Shown in pieces: positions 1 through 6,745 of a stretch of 13,765 nucleotides of DNA. Positions within the stretch are counted from its first letter, which is position 1. Every line of letters begins with the position of its first letter. The DNA lies in contig CANFFA010000019.1 of the NCBI GenBank assembly GCA_947445425.1, positions 1 through 13,765 of the forward strand, read 5' to 3'. Source of the DNA: Paludibacteraceae bacterium (GTDB lineage Bacteria > Bacteroidota > Bacteroidia > Bacteroidales > Paludibacteraceae). The notes under the pieces are model-generated. The model had not been told where the DNA came from. It was given only the letters and a program-made list of their open reading frames with translations, and searched no databases. The position numbers and the translations under genes are program-made.

Positions 1-669
1 TGTTTTGAAAACTTCGTGCATTTCGTCAGCATTCATCCCCATCATCTCTTTCATCACTTGGTATGCCTCACAAATAATTTGCATGTCGCCATACTCAATA
101 CCGTTGTGAACCATTTTCACAAAGTGACCAGCACCACCTTCACCTACCCAATCACAACAGGGAGCACCATCCTCTACTTTGGCAGAAATCGCTTGAAAAA
201 TTTCTTTAACAGCAGGCCAAGCTTTCGGAGAACCTCCTGGCATGATAGATGGTCCTAACAAAGCACCTTCTTCGCCACCAGAAACACCAGTACCGATAAA
301 CAAAAGTCCTTTACTTTCTACATATTCTGTACGACGAATGGTATCAGGGAAATGTGAATTTCCACCATCAATAATAATATCACCTTCTTCAAGATGAGGA
401 ATAATCAAGTCAATAAAATCATCTACTGGTTTACCTGCTTTCACAAGCATCATAACCTTGCGAGGTTTTTCCAAAGAAGCACAAAGCTCTTGAATAGAAT
501 GTGCACCAATAAAGTTTTTACCGGCACCACGGCCTGCAATAAACTCATCAACTTTTGCCACTGTACGGTTAAATACACCTACAGTATAACCTTTACTTTC
601 CATGTTCAATACTAAGTTTTCACCCATTACGGCCAACCCGATCAAACCAATGTCTGCTAGTTTCTTCAT
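1..669 (-). CDS. gnd: 6-phosphogluconate dehydrogenase, decarboxylating (5' part; gene runs off the window)
   Basis: Converts 6-phosphogluconate to ribulose-5-phosphate and CO2 with reduction of NADP, the decarboxylating step of the oxidative pentose-phosphate pathway (cytosol). The visible 223 residues are the N-terminal half of a family usually about 470 long; the reading frame is open to the window edge. It starts MKKLADIGLIGLAVMGENL, a Rossmann nucleotide-binding loop. N34-R35-T36 matches the NR(S/T) motif of NADP-preferring enzymes. The substrate loop GVSGGEEGALLGPSIMPGG lies at about 128-146, and the catalytic stretch KMVHNGIEY carries K185, H188, N189 and E192. The start codon lies 38 bp downstream of pdxB on the same strand, with no promoter visible between them, so it is probably the tail of the lacI-led operon. 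Identification is firm; whether zwf and pgl follow cannot be seen. Confidence 0.96.
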   Translation of the reverse strand, partial: MKKLADIGLIGLAVMGENLVLNMESKGYTVGVFNRTVAKVDEFIAGRGAGKNFIGAHSIQELCASLEKPRKVMMLVKAGKPVDDFIDLIIPHLEEGDIIIDGGNSHFPDTIRRTEYVESKGLLFIGTGVSGGEEGALLGPSIMPGGSPKAWPAVKEIFQAISAKVEDGAPCCDWVGEGGAGHFVKMVHNGIEYGDMQIICEAYQVMKEMMGMNADEMHEVFKT

Positions 670-707
670 TTAGTTATTATTTTAAATTATCGATTCTATT
701 TATAATT

Positions 708-1835
708 TTAGGCTTCTACTTTGAAACCTATTTTTATTAGTTTATCAATTGTAATTGATTCAATGTTTCTTGTTGTAACAGTATAAGCTGGGAATTCACG
801 TCGAGTCGGATAATCGCCACGTTGCTGTTCAAAGTTCTCAGTATTAAGCCTGAAAAAATCATCATCCTTGCGAATATCGTAGGTATGAAGTATTGCTTGG
901 GATAAGATAGCTTGTTCAGACAAACCCAATCCATCAATATCTATAATAGGATTAGATGGTAATTCAACTCCATTCGGTTGCCAATCATTTAAGCCCAATC
1001 CAAAGAAATCACTGATTGCTTTCACACTCATTAATGTGCCTGTGGCTTTCCCATCTTTTGAATACCCTGCAATATGAGGGGTTGCGATGGTCGTTAAGGC
1101 CAATAATTCCAAATCAATATTGGGTTCATTTTCCCAACAGTCACAAACAAATCCTGATAGCTGACCTGATTTTAAGGCTGCTTTCACAGCATTGGTTTCA
1201 ATCACTTCACCACGACAAGAATTAATGATGATAGGCTTTTTCTTTAGAGAACTAAAAAAAGAATCATTTCCCAAATGAAAAGTTGCTTCCTCCCCTTTCA
1301 TAATGAGCGGAACATGTAGCGTAATAAAATCCGCTTGTTCTTTTATCTCCTCAAGACTTACAAAAGCAGTTCCCCCTTCAGCACGTTGACGAGGTGGATC
1401 ATTACGCAACACTTTCATTCCCAAGACTTCACAGAAATTGGCAACTTTGGCTCCAACATTCCCTACTCCCACTACACCTATGCACAAATCCTTCAACTGA
1501 AGATTTTTATTTTCGGCAAGTACCATTAATGTAGAAGCAATGTATTGCTCCACAGACCGCGAATTACATCCAGGAGCATTGGTCCACTCAATACCAGTAG
1601 ATGCACAATACTCTGTATCAATATGATCAAAACCAATGGTGGCAGTCGCTATGAATTTAACTGCTGAACCTGCTAATAAATTCTCATTGCAAATCGTACG
1701 CGTACGCGTAACAATAGCATCTGCATCCTTTGCGACTTCAGGCGTAGTTTTATTCCCAGCTAAATAAACAACCTCAGCAACAGATTCAAAGGCACCTTTT
1801 ATATAAGGAATTTTATCGTCAATTATTATCTTCAT
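708..1835 (-). CDS. pdxB: 4-phosphoerythronate dehydrogenase (PdxB)
   Basis: Member of the D-2-hydroxyacid dehydrogenase family that oxidises 4-phospho-D-erythronate to the 2-oxo acid, normally step 2 of the DXP-dependent route to pyridoxal phosphate. At 375 residues it matches the usual length of about 380. It has the GVGNVG nucleotide loop (about 123-128) and the catalytic triad R208 (NSCRGE), E237 (WENEP) and H254 (TPHIAGYS). A C-terminal PdxB dimerisation region includes the YPTRREFPAYTV stretch, which separates it from generic D-lactate or phosphoglycerate dehydrogenases. The start codon lies 2 nt past the larA stop (TAAGGATG), so the two are probably translationally coupled. Finding it between larA and gnd is odd for a vitamin gene. 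It may instead remove 4-phosphoerythronate, an inhibitor of Gnd, or have shifted to another sugar acid; both ideas are inference. Confidence 0.9.
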   Translation of the reverse strand: MKIIIDDKIPYIKGAFESVAEVVYLAGNKTTPEVAKDADAIVTRTRTICNENLLAGSAVKFIATATIGFDHIDTEYCASTGIEWTNAPGCNSRSVEQYIASTLMVLAENKNLQLKDLCIGVVGVGNVGAKVANFCEVLGMKVLRNDPPRQRAEGGTAFVSLEEIKEQADFITLHVPLIMKGEEATFHLGNDSFFSSLKKKPIIINSCRGEVIETNAVKAALKSGQLSGFVCDCWENEPNIDLELLALTTIATPHIAGYSKDGKATGTLMSVKAISDFFGLGLNDWQPNGVELPSNPIIDIDGLGLSEQAILSQAILHTYDIRKDDDFFRLNTENFEQQRGDYPTRREFPAYTVTTRNIESITIDKLIKIGFKVEA

Positions 1836-1837
1836 CC

Positions 1838-3127
1838 TTAGTAATTAAATCTGTCCTTGAATGCCCACAATCCCAAAGCAGGATTAGAAATATAAAAAAT
1901 CTCTTCGCCATCTGGCATCGTATTGTAGCCATCCCGTAAGTTGTTAGTGTTATATTTGGCTGTCACTTCATCGATATCAGCATATTTAAAACCAACACTT
2001 TCAATCTCTGCTTGCGTAAGATTTTCTGCTTCTTTTCCTGGACAATACGTGATATTAAAACGACCTTCGGAAGAGCCATGGATCAAGTGAGCAGCTGCAC
2101 TCAAATTATTTCGCAGCTCTTCATTTTCGTCACAATTCTGAAGGGTTTTAGGTGTTCCAAAATAACCATATTTACGAATCAAACGATCAATTTCCTTGTC
2201 TTCACCAAACTCCACAAGAGCGGGTGCTAATACAATTAATTCACCATCATCCTCAATTGCCATTCGGGTTCTGTAAACAGATTTATTACCCAACCAAGTA
2301 CTTTTAAATTCCGTTGGATCAAGATAAACCACCACTTTTTTCAATGGTTTATCAAGCATTTCAAAATTAACTTGTAAAGCAAGTTTCGCAGCTTTATCAA
2401 ATACTTCTAAATCATCACCAATAAATAAACCGCGTGTTTTGATAACCCCATCGGTTTTATCTAAACCAACTACTGTTTGCACGTAAACAATGGGCAAATG
2501 ATTGGTGAAATTATCAGAAGCATAATTAAAAATTCTACGCACAGGTGTATCAGCATGACCCATCATGCGCTCCATTCCATAGGCTGCACCTACAAAATGA
2601 CTTTTATTAATACCTTCTACACCACCAGTTCCAACAAAAATATTCTTGTTATAATTGGCCATTCCCACAACTTCGTGAGGAACTACTTGACCTATAGAAA
2701 GTATTAAATCAAAATTTCCTTCTATCAACAATTTATTCACTTGTGCTGGCCATGGAAATTCTACGGCACCACCCGAAACTTCTTTTACGAATTCCGGTGG
2801 AACAATACCTACAGTCACCACATCATTTCGCCAATCATGTTCACGAATTAAACTTGCTGGCAAAGAACCAAACATATGAGAAATCTGATGATCTGTCATT
2901 GGTGAATGCGTTCCCAATGCAGGTAAAACATCTGTCATTGCATCGCCATAAAACTGCCAAGCAAATTCAGTTAATTCACCAGAACGACTCGGTAAACGGG
3001 TATAATCTGGTGGAATAGCAAGTACTTTTTGCTTGCTGCCAATTTTACCCAAAGCTTCGAAAATTCCTTTTTTCAGATCTTCAGCTGTGAGTTCGTGATT
3101 TATAGAACCTATTTCGTAATATAACAT
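1838..3127 (-). CDS. larA: LarA-family nickel-pincer 2-hydroxyacid racemase/epimerase; candidate mannonate/gluconate 2-epimerase
   Basis: LarA enzymes invert the C2 configuration of 2-hydroxy acids by hydride transfer to a nickel-pincer nucleotide covalently bound to a lysine. The 429-residue protein has the family length. It keeps the known functional residues: DYTR (R44), ALGTH (H74), H151, cofactor lysine K161 and nickel ligand H177. The H151/K161/H177 spacing (10 and 16) equals that of Lactobacillus plantarum LarA (H174/K184/H200), so it is probably active. The family includes lactate, malate, hydroxyglutarate and phenyllactate racemases and a D-gluconate 2-epimerase. The neighbours (mannonate oxidoreductase, sugar kinase, gnd) favour a C6 sugar acid, but substrate is inferred. 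The region likely to match LarA's Q295/K298 reads VYRTRMA (284-290), so substrate contacts may differ. LarB, LarC and LarE, which make the cofactor, are not in the window. Its immediate leader is an arm of the inverted-repeat cassette. Confidence 0.87.
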   Translation of the reverse strand: MLYYEIGSINHELTAEDLKKGIFEALGKIGSKQKVLAIPPDYTRLPSRSGELTEFAWQFYGDAMTDVLPALGTHSPMTDHQISHMFGSLPASLIREHDWRNDVVTVGIVPPEFVKEVSGGAVEFPWPAQVNKLLIEGNFDLILSIGQVVPHEVVGMANYNKNIFVGTGGVEGINKSHFVGAAYGMERMMGHADTPVRRIFNYASDNFTNHLPIVYVQTVVGLDKTDGVIKTRGLFIGDDLEVFDKAAKLALQVNFEMLDKPLKKVVVYLDPTEFKSTWLGNKSVYRTRMAIEDDGELIVLAPALVEFGEDKEIDRLIRKYGYFGTPKTLQNCDENEELRNNLSAAAHLIHGSSEGRFNITYCPGKEAENLTQAEIESVGFKYADIDEVTAKYNTNNLRDGYNTMPDGEEIFYISNPALGLWAFKDRFNY

Positions 3128-3130
3128 AGT

Positions 3131-3168
3131 GATTTACTATTTATTTATTTACTATTTACTATTTAAAA
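3131..3168. repeat. Left arm of the inverted repeat, adjoining the larA start codon
   Basis: The 38-nt arm begins GATTTACTATTT and ends TTTACTATTTAAAA on the plus strand. It is internally built from near-tandem ATTTACT/ATTTATT units. Read on the minus strand it is the leader immediately before larA, ending 3 nt from the start codon, so it should contain any ribosome contact region for larA. Confidence 0.85.
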
Positions 3169-3182
3169 ACCTGATGATCTAA

Positions 3183-3554
3183 TCATTTGAAATTTTCAGG
3201 ATTTAATTTCTTCTTCATTGTGATGATTGAGCTTATAATGATTTTCAACAACTCGTGATTTTCGGTTAATAAATCTTTTAATAAGTGCTCTTTAATTATA
3301 CCAGATTCAATGATAAGTTCTAACCAATAAATGGTTTCGTCCAACTCTTCTTCAACTATTTTCAGCTTATTAAGGAAGTCTTTGTCAGACTTCCCTAAAC
3401 ATGCTGCTCTATAATTAGCTCCAGGTGAAGTACCAGACCTAATAATTTGATTTCCTAATGTTCTACCAGTTACATTATTAGGTAAACTTTCGGTAAGTTT
3501 TATTATTCTCAGCCCAAAAGTTTGCAATCGTTTCTTTAATTGTGCTGCATCCAT
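3183..3554 (-). CDS. Four-helix-bundle protein of the 23S rRNA intervening-sequence (S23) family
   Basis: A 123-residue, lysine- and leucine-rich, predicted all-helical protein. The family signature is clear: an N-terminal helix (LKKRLQTFGLRIIKLTESLP), then TLGNQIIRSGTSPGANYRAAC, then a helix with EEELDETIYWLELI and a basic C-terminus. This is the S23/IVS four-helix-bundle family (about 115-125 residues), whose molecular role is not established; a relative, Avd, binds nucleic acid in diversity-generating retroelements. The ATG at 3554 falls at the inner edge of the right inverted repeat, and the TGA stop lies 14 nt from the left one. It has no evident link to sugar-acid metabolism and looks like a passenger in the operon. 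Confidence 0.88.
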   Translation of the reverse strand: MDAAQLKKRLQTFGLRIIKLTESLPNNVTGRTLGNQIIRSGTSPGANYRAACLGKSDKDFLNKLKIVEEELDETIYWLELIIESGIIKEHLLKDLLTENHELLKIIISSIITMKKKLNPENFK

Positions 3555-3590
3555 TTTAAATAGTAAATGGTAAATAAAAAATAGTAAATC
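3554..3590. repeat. Right arm of the inverted repeat, overlapping the S23 start codon
   Basis: The 37-nt arm begins TTTTAAATAGTAAATGG and ends AATAGTAAATC on the plus strand. It is the reverse complement of the arm at 3131-3168 apart from one missing base and one substitution. Its first base is the A of the S23-gene ATG (minus strand). Pairing with the other arm in mRNA would place this initiation region at the base of a long stem. Confidence 0.85.
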
Positions 3591-3593
3591 TAA

Positions 3594-4673
3594 TTATCTG
3601 CGTACGCGGGCATTTCCTCCCCAAATACTCCAAATTTGCTCTTCATCAGCAGGTTGTGCATAATCTGTAAGGAAAGTTGTTGCCAATGCACCTGACGCCC
3701 ATCCAAATTGTGCCCAAGTCTCTGACTCCCATCCTTTAAGAATTGCATAAAGCATACCGCCCACAAAACCATCACCACCTCCAATACGATCCAGTACGTT
3801 GATTTTACGAGGTTGAATCACTGTCCAATCATCACCATCTAACATTACTGCACCCCATAAATGCTCGTTGGTGCTAATGACTTGACGTAATGTAGTTGCA
3901 AAAACAGAAGCATTTGGAAATGCAGCTTTTACACGAGCAATCATTCCTTTAAAACCATCAATTTCTGCTTCAATACCTTTTCCACCCGCTTCTGGTCCTT
4001 CGATACCCAAACAAAGTTGGAAATCTTCTTCATTACCAATTAAAATATCTGAAACCGAAGCAATTTCCGTGAAAATAGCACGAAGTTCTGCATCACGACC
4101 TTTCCAGAAAGAAGCACGATAATTCAAATCAAAAGATATTTTAGTTCCATTTTTCTTAGCAAATCTTGCTAATTCAAGGCAAAAGTTACTAGTTTCAGGA
4201 GACAGTGCGCCAATTAAGCCTGATAAGTGTAGTATTTGAACACCTTCTTGAGCAAAAATTCTTTCTAAATCAAAATCTTTTACATTCAAAGTTCTACCAA
4301 CCTCACCAGCACGATCGTTCAATACACGTGGTCCACGGGTACCAAAACCACTATCAGCGATGTTAAATTGATGACGATATCCCCAAGGATCACCTTGTGC
4401 TACTTCAGGACCTTCATATTGCATATTGCGGTTACGCAAGTCACTTTTAATCAATTGTGCAATTGGACTATCCTTCACGAAAGTTGTCAAAACCTTTACT
4501 GGAAGACCTAAATAAGACGAAATACTGGCAACATTCGTTTCAGCACTAGAAGCTTGCATTTCATACAAATGGCTACTGTGAACTGGTTGTCCGTTAACTG
4601 GAGTGATACGAACGCCCATGCTGGTCGCTACCAAAAGAGAATACTTAAAATCTTTTTTTAGTTCGATGCTCAT
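3594..4673 (-). CDS. Diverged PfkB-family sugar/sugar-acid kinase; candidate gluconate kinase
   Basis: A 359-residue ribokinase/PfkB-fold ATP-dependent kinase, paralogous to kdgK in the same window. They share DLNYRASFWKGRDA versus DLNFRKKLWTKEKA and the IGNEEDxxLCLG block. They also share the ATP-side motif DRIGGGDGF versus DRVGGGDSF (catalytic base D301). It differs at the N-terminus: the usual di-glycine substrate loop (YGGGEANVA in KdgK) reads ASSAETNVA (41-49), and about 18 residues are added overall. Because kdgK is present separately, this one probably acts on a different acid. With the SDR upstream and larA and gnd downstream, gluconate to 6-phosphogluconate is the best guess. Alternatives are a second KDG kinase or a kinase for another keto-acid. 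The gap to the SDR gene is 68 bp with no recognisable promoter. Confidence 0.85.
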   Translation of the reverse strand: MSIELKKDFKYSLLVATSMGVRITPVNGQPVHSSHLYEMQASSAETNVASISSYLGLPVKVLTTFVKDSPIAQLIKSDLRNRNMQYEGPEVAQGDPWGYRHQFNIADSGFGTRGPRVLNDRAGEVGRTLNVKDFDLERIFAQEGVQILHLSGLIGALSPETSNFCLELARFAKKNGTKISFDLNYRASFWKGRDAELRAIFTEIASVSDILIGNEEDFQLCLGIEGPEAGGKGIEAEIDGFKGMIARVKAAFPNASVFATTLRQVISTNEHLWGAVMLDGDDWTVIQPRKINVLDRIGGGDGFVGGMLYAILKGWESETWAQFGWASGALATTFLTDYAQPADEEQIWSIWGGNARVRR

Positions 4674-4741
4674 AATATTTTATTTTTAGTTTTTTAATTG
4701 AATTAAGCTAATATATTTTTGAATTAGGTCACGTTAGTCAT

Positions 4742-5554
4742 TTAAATGCAAAATGCATCAAAACCACCATCAACAATGGTCATAGTACCAGTAACAAATT
4801 TAGAAGCATCGCTTGCTAACCAGTGCAAAGTACCCAATAGCTCATCTGCCTCGCCAAATCGACCAAAAGGAGTATGGGCAATTATCGTTTTACCTCTATC
4901 GGTAAATGATCCATCAGCATTAGTAAGCAAAGAACGATTTTGTTCGGAGATAAAAAAACCAGGACACAAAGCATTTACACGCATACCTTCTCCATATTTT
5001 GTAGCCAATTCTATGGCCAAATATTTTGTAAAGTTTGTAACAGCAGCTTTTGCAGCACCATAACCCACTACGCGCGTCAAAGGACGTAAAGCTGATTCAG
5101 AAGAGATATTGATAATATTTCCCTGTTTTTGATCTACCATAATTTTAGCAAAAACCATCGTTGGAATTACGGTTCCAAATAAATTCAAATCCACCACCGT
5201 CTTAAAAGCATCTACATCCAAATCAAAAATTGTTTTACCAGGTCCAATGGTCGCACCAGGCATATTTCCACCAGCCGCATTAACCAATACATCAATTCGT
5301 CCGTATTTTGACATAATGTCTAGGGCATTTTGTTCCAGAATTGCCTTGTCGTTTACGTCAGATTGTAAAAATATTGCATCATAACCTTTTGCAACAAGTT
5401 CACTTACAAACAAATCGCCATTGGCTTTATTTCTAGCCAAGACTACAACTTTAGCACCTTGCTCGGCCATATAGGTAGACATCTCTCCACCCAAAACCCC
5501 GGCGCCACCGGTGATTACCACGACTTTGCCCTTAAGATCAAATAAGTTTCTCAT
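4742..5554 (-). CDS. uxuB: SDR-family D-mannonate oxidoreductase (D-fructuronate reductase)
   Basis: Reduces D-fructuronate to D-mannonate with NAD(P)H, the second step of glucuronate breakdown. This is the short-chain-dehydrogenase version (as in Bacillus subtilis YjmF/UxuB), unrelated to the long-chain E. coli UxuB. Its 270 residues contain the dinucleotide loop TGGAGVLGG (15-23), NAAGG (92-96), N124, and the active site S152-Y165-K169 (ISSESALRPLTRVVGYGAAKA). The region LCPGFFISEQNRSLL followed by HTPFGRFGEADELLG and the FVTG-VDGGFDAF end are typical of the mannonate-oxidoreductase subgroup. That subgroup is close to other sugar SDRs such as KduD and 5-ketogluconate reductases, so the exact substrate is less certain than the family. 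It lies 97 bp downstream of the lacI stop. UxaC across the control region would supply its substrate. Confidence 0.85.
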   Translation of the reverse strand: MRNLFDLKGKVVVITGGAGVLGGEMSTYMAEQGAKVVVLARNKANGDLFVSELVAKGYDAIFLQSDVNDKAILEQNALDIMSKYGRIDVLVNAAGGNMPGATIGPGKTIFDLDVDAFKTVVDLNLFGTVIPTMVFAKIMVDQKQGNIINISSESALRPLTRVVGYGAAKAAVTNFTKYLAIELATKYGEGMRVNALCPGFFISEQNRSLLTNADGSFTDRGKTIIAHTPFGRFGEADELLGTLHWLASDASKFVTGTMTIVDGGFDAFCI

Positions 5555-5613
5555 AATTACATTTTTATATATGGTTTTTATATTTTTTATTGCCTAACTT
5601 TTTTACTTCATAC

Positions 5614-5655
5614 TCCTTCTTACTACCGACTACTTTCTTCCTACTACCAACTACT
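5614..5655 (-). repeat. Two tandem 21-bp AGTAGT-type repeats at the lacI stop codon
   Basis: Read on the minus strand, AGTAGTTGGTAGTAGGAAGA(A) is followed at once by AGTAGTCGGTAGTAAGAAGG(A): two 21-nt units identical at 18 of 21 positions, all three differences being transitions. The first unit overlaps the lacI stop codon (TAG, 5651-5653). The array lies in the 96-bp lacI-SDR gap and is not palindromic, so it is neither a terminator nor an obvious operator. It recalls the TAGTA-rich arms of the S23 cassette downstream and could be a scar of a similar element; that is speculative. Confidence 0.6.
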
Positions 5656-6724
5656 CCGTAAAATCCATGTAGTACTCCACATTCTCTTTCATCAGCACAT
5701 CAATGGGAACATAATTTACCTTCTTTACTGTTTGTTTAAATATCAGTTCGTTACACATATCACGAACTGTCAGATATGACTGTTTTTCAGGTCGTTGGGC
5801 AATTAAATAAGAAATTACACCTTGTTGAAGATAATGCACATTTTGTGCTAAGGCATCATAGCCAATTAGTTGAATATCTTTTTGTTTTAAAGCTTCAAAA
5901 TGAACTGCCAATCGAGACACTTTAGAATTAAAAGTAATGGCAGCCTTAATGTTGGTGTGCTCCTTAAATACAGAAGCTAAGATATTGAAATTTTCAGTCT
6001 CATCATCATCTAACAATTCGACATTTATCAATTTAATACGATCTTGCCAACCATAATCATTTGCATATTGCATAAATCCAGCAAAACGATTTAAAGTCTG
6101 ATTGGAAACTGCCCCTTTTCTTTTGGTACGTACTACCAAAACTTGGGATTGATCCCTGAGATTGCTCAGTAAAAGTTTCGCAGCTGTATATCCACTTTGA
6201 AAAGAGTGTTGACCATAATAAGTAACAAAATTGGTCTCCTCCAACATAGAATCAATAAATGAATAGGGTATCTCTAATTTTGACAATTTAGAAATGAAGT
6301 CCAATGATTCTTCCCGAAAGATAGGAGCCATAAAAACTCCATCTGGAGCACTTTCAACAATTAAATCGGCAGTATGGATAAAAGAATTTGCATCAAATTG
6401 ATTAAAATATCTTTTTTCTAACAATACATTATAATTTACAAATTCGCGTGCCGCCATATCAAAACCCTGACTCACTTTCTCCCAGTATTCTGTTGACTGA
6501 AATTCAGGAAAATAACAGATGAAACGAAATTGCTTTTTAGAAGCCAAAGATCGTGCGACCAAATTTGGGGTGTAGTCCATCTCTTGTAATACCTTATTGA
6601 CCGCTTCTAGGCTCTTTTCTGAAACATCCCCACGGCGATGTAAAACTCGATCAACAGTACCTTCAGAAACCCCTGCTAAAATTGCAATGTCCTTGATACG
6701 GATTTTAGTACTTTTATCCTTCAT
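5651..6724 (-). CDS. LacI-family transcriptional regulator of the hexuronate locus
   Basis: DNA-binding repressor or regulator, 357 residues. The N-terminal LacI helix-turn-helix (IRIKDIAILAGVSEGTVDRVL, about 8-28) is followed by the hinge helix PNLVARSLA. Its L60 is the minor-groove leucine that favours operators with a central CG, which both palindromes in the control region have. The rest is a periplasmic-binding-protein-like effector domain. The recognition helix reads TVDRVL instead of the common TVSRVL. I place the start at the ATG at 6724. An in-frame ATG at 6790 would add 22 atypical residues (MYYICAEIFILC...), lies upstream of the predicted transcription start, and would make an operator coding. 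It is the first gene of the leftward operon and probably autoregulated. The effector is likely a uronate or pathway intermediate (inferred). Confidence 0.92.
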   Translation of the reverse strand: MKDKSTKIRIKDIAILAGVSEGTVDRVLHRRGDVSEKSLEAVNKVLQEMDYTPNLVARSLASKKQFRFICYFPEFQSTEYWEKVSQGFDMAAREFVNYNVLLEKRYFNQFDANSFIHTADLIVESAPDGVFMAPIFREESLDFISKLSKLEIPYSFIDSMLEETNFVTYYGQHSFQSGYTAAKLLLSNLRDQSQVLVVRTKRKGAVSNQTLNRFAGFMQYANDYGWQDRIKLINVELLDDDETENFNILASVFKEHTNIKAAITFNSKVSRLAVHFEALKQKDIQLIGYDALAQNVHYLQQGVISYLIAQRPEKQSYLTVRDMCNELIFKQTVKKVNYVPIDVLMKENVEYYMDFTE

Positions 6725-6745
6725 TTGATTAACATATTTTAAGCT

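Larger units (their letters stand above)
3131..3590 (-). mobile_element. IVS/S23-like cassette bounded by 37-38 bp inverted repeats
   Basis: A 460-bp unit made of one four-helix-bundle gene between near-perfect terminal inverted repeats. Arms at 3131-3168 and 3554-3590 match at 36 of 38 aligned positions when one is reverse-complemented (one gap, one T/C mismatch). It fills the gap between the kinase and larA almost exactly: 3 nt separate it from the kinase stop codon and 3 nt from the larA start codon. Without it those genes would lie about 6 nt apart, typical of a tight operon. Related proteins are known from intervening sequences in bacterial 23S rRNA, which also carry pairing ends. Mobility is inferred: there is no transposase and no clear target duplication. 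It may move in trans, or be a stable regulatory hairpin. Confidence 0.55.

Noticed and set aside
16..615. Plus-strand open frames of 73-80 codons at the left end
   Set aside because: They lie antisense to the clearly coding gnd frame and show no recognisable family.
1695..1710. CGTACG/GCGTACGCG palindromic repeat resembling a binding site
   Set aside because: It lies inside pdxB and simply encodes the TRTRT stretch. It has no relation to a promoter and does not match the operators seen elsewhere.
3128..3593. An insertion sequence with its own transposase
   Set aside because: The only protein between the inverted repeats is the four-helix-bundle gene. There is no transposase motif and no clear target-site duplication, so I describe it only as an IVS-like cassette.
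4742..5554. The SDR as KduD or a 5-ketogluconate reductase
   Set aside because: The FISEQNRSLL, HTPFGRFGE and VDGGFDAF segments fit the mannonate-oxidoreductase SDR subgroup, and uxaC next door supplies fructuronate. The alternative is not fully excluded.
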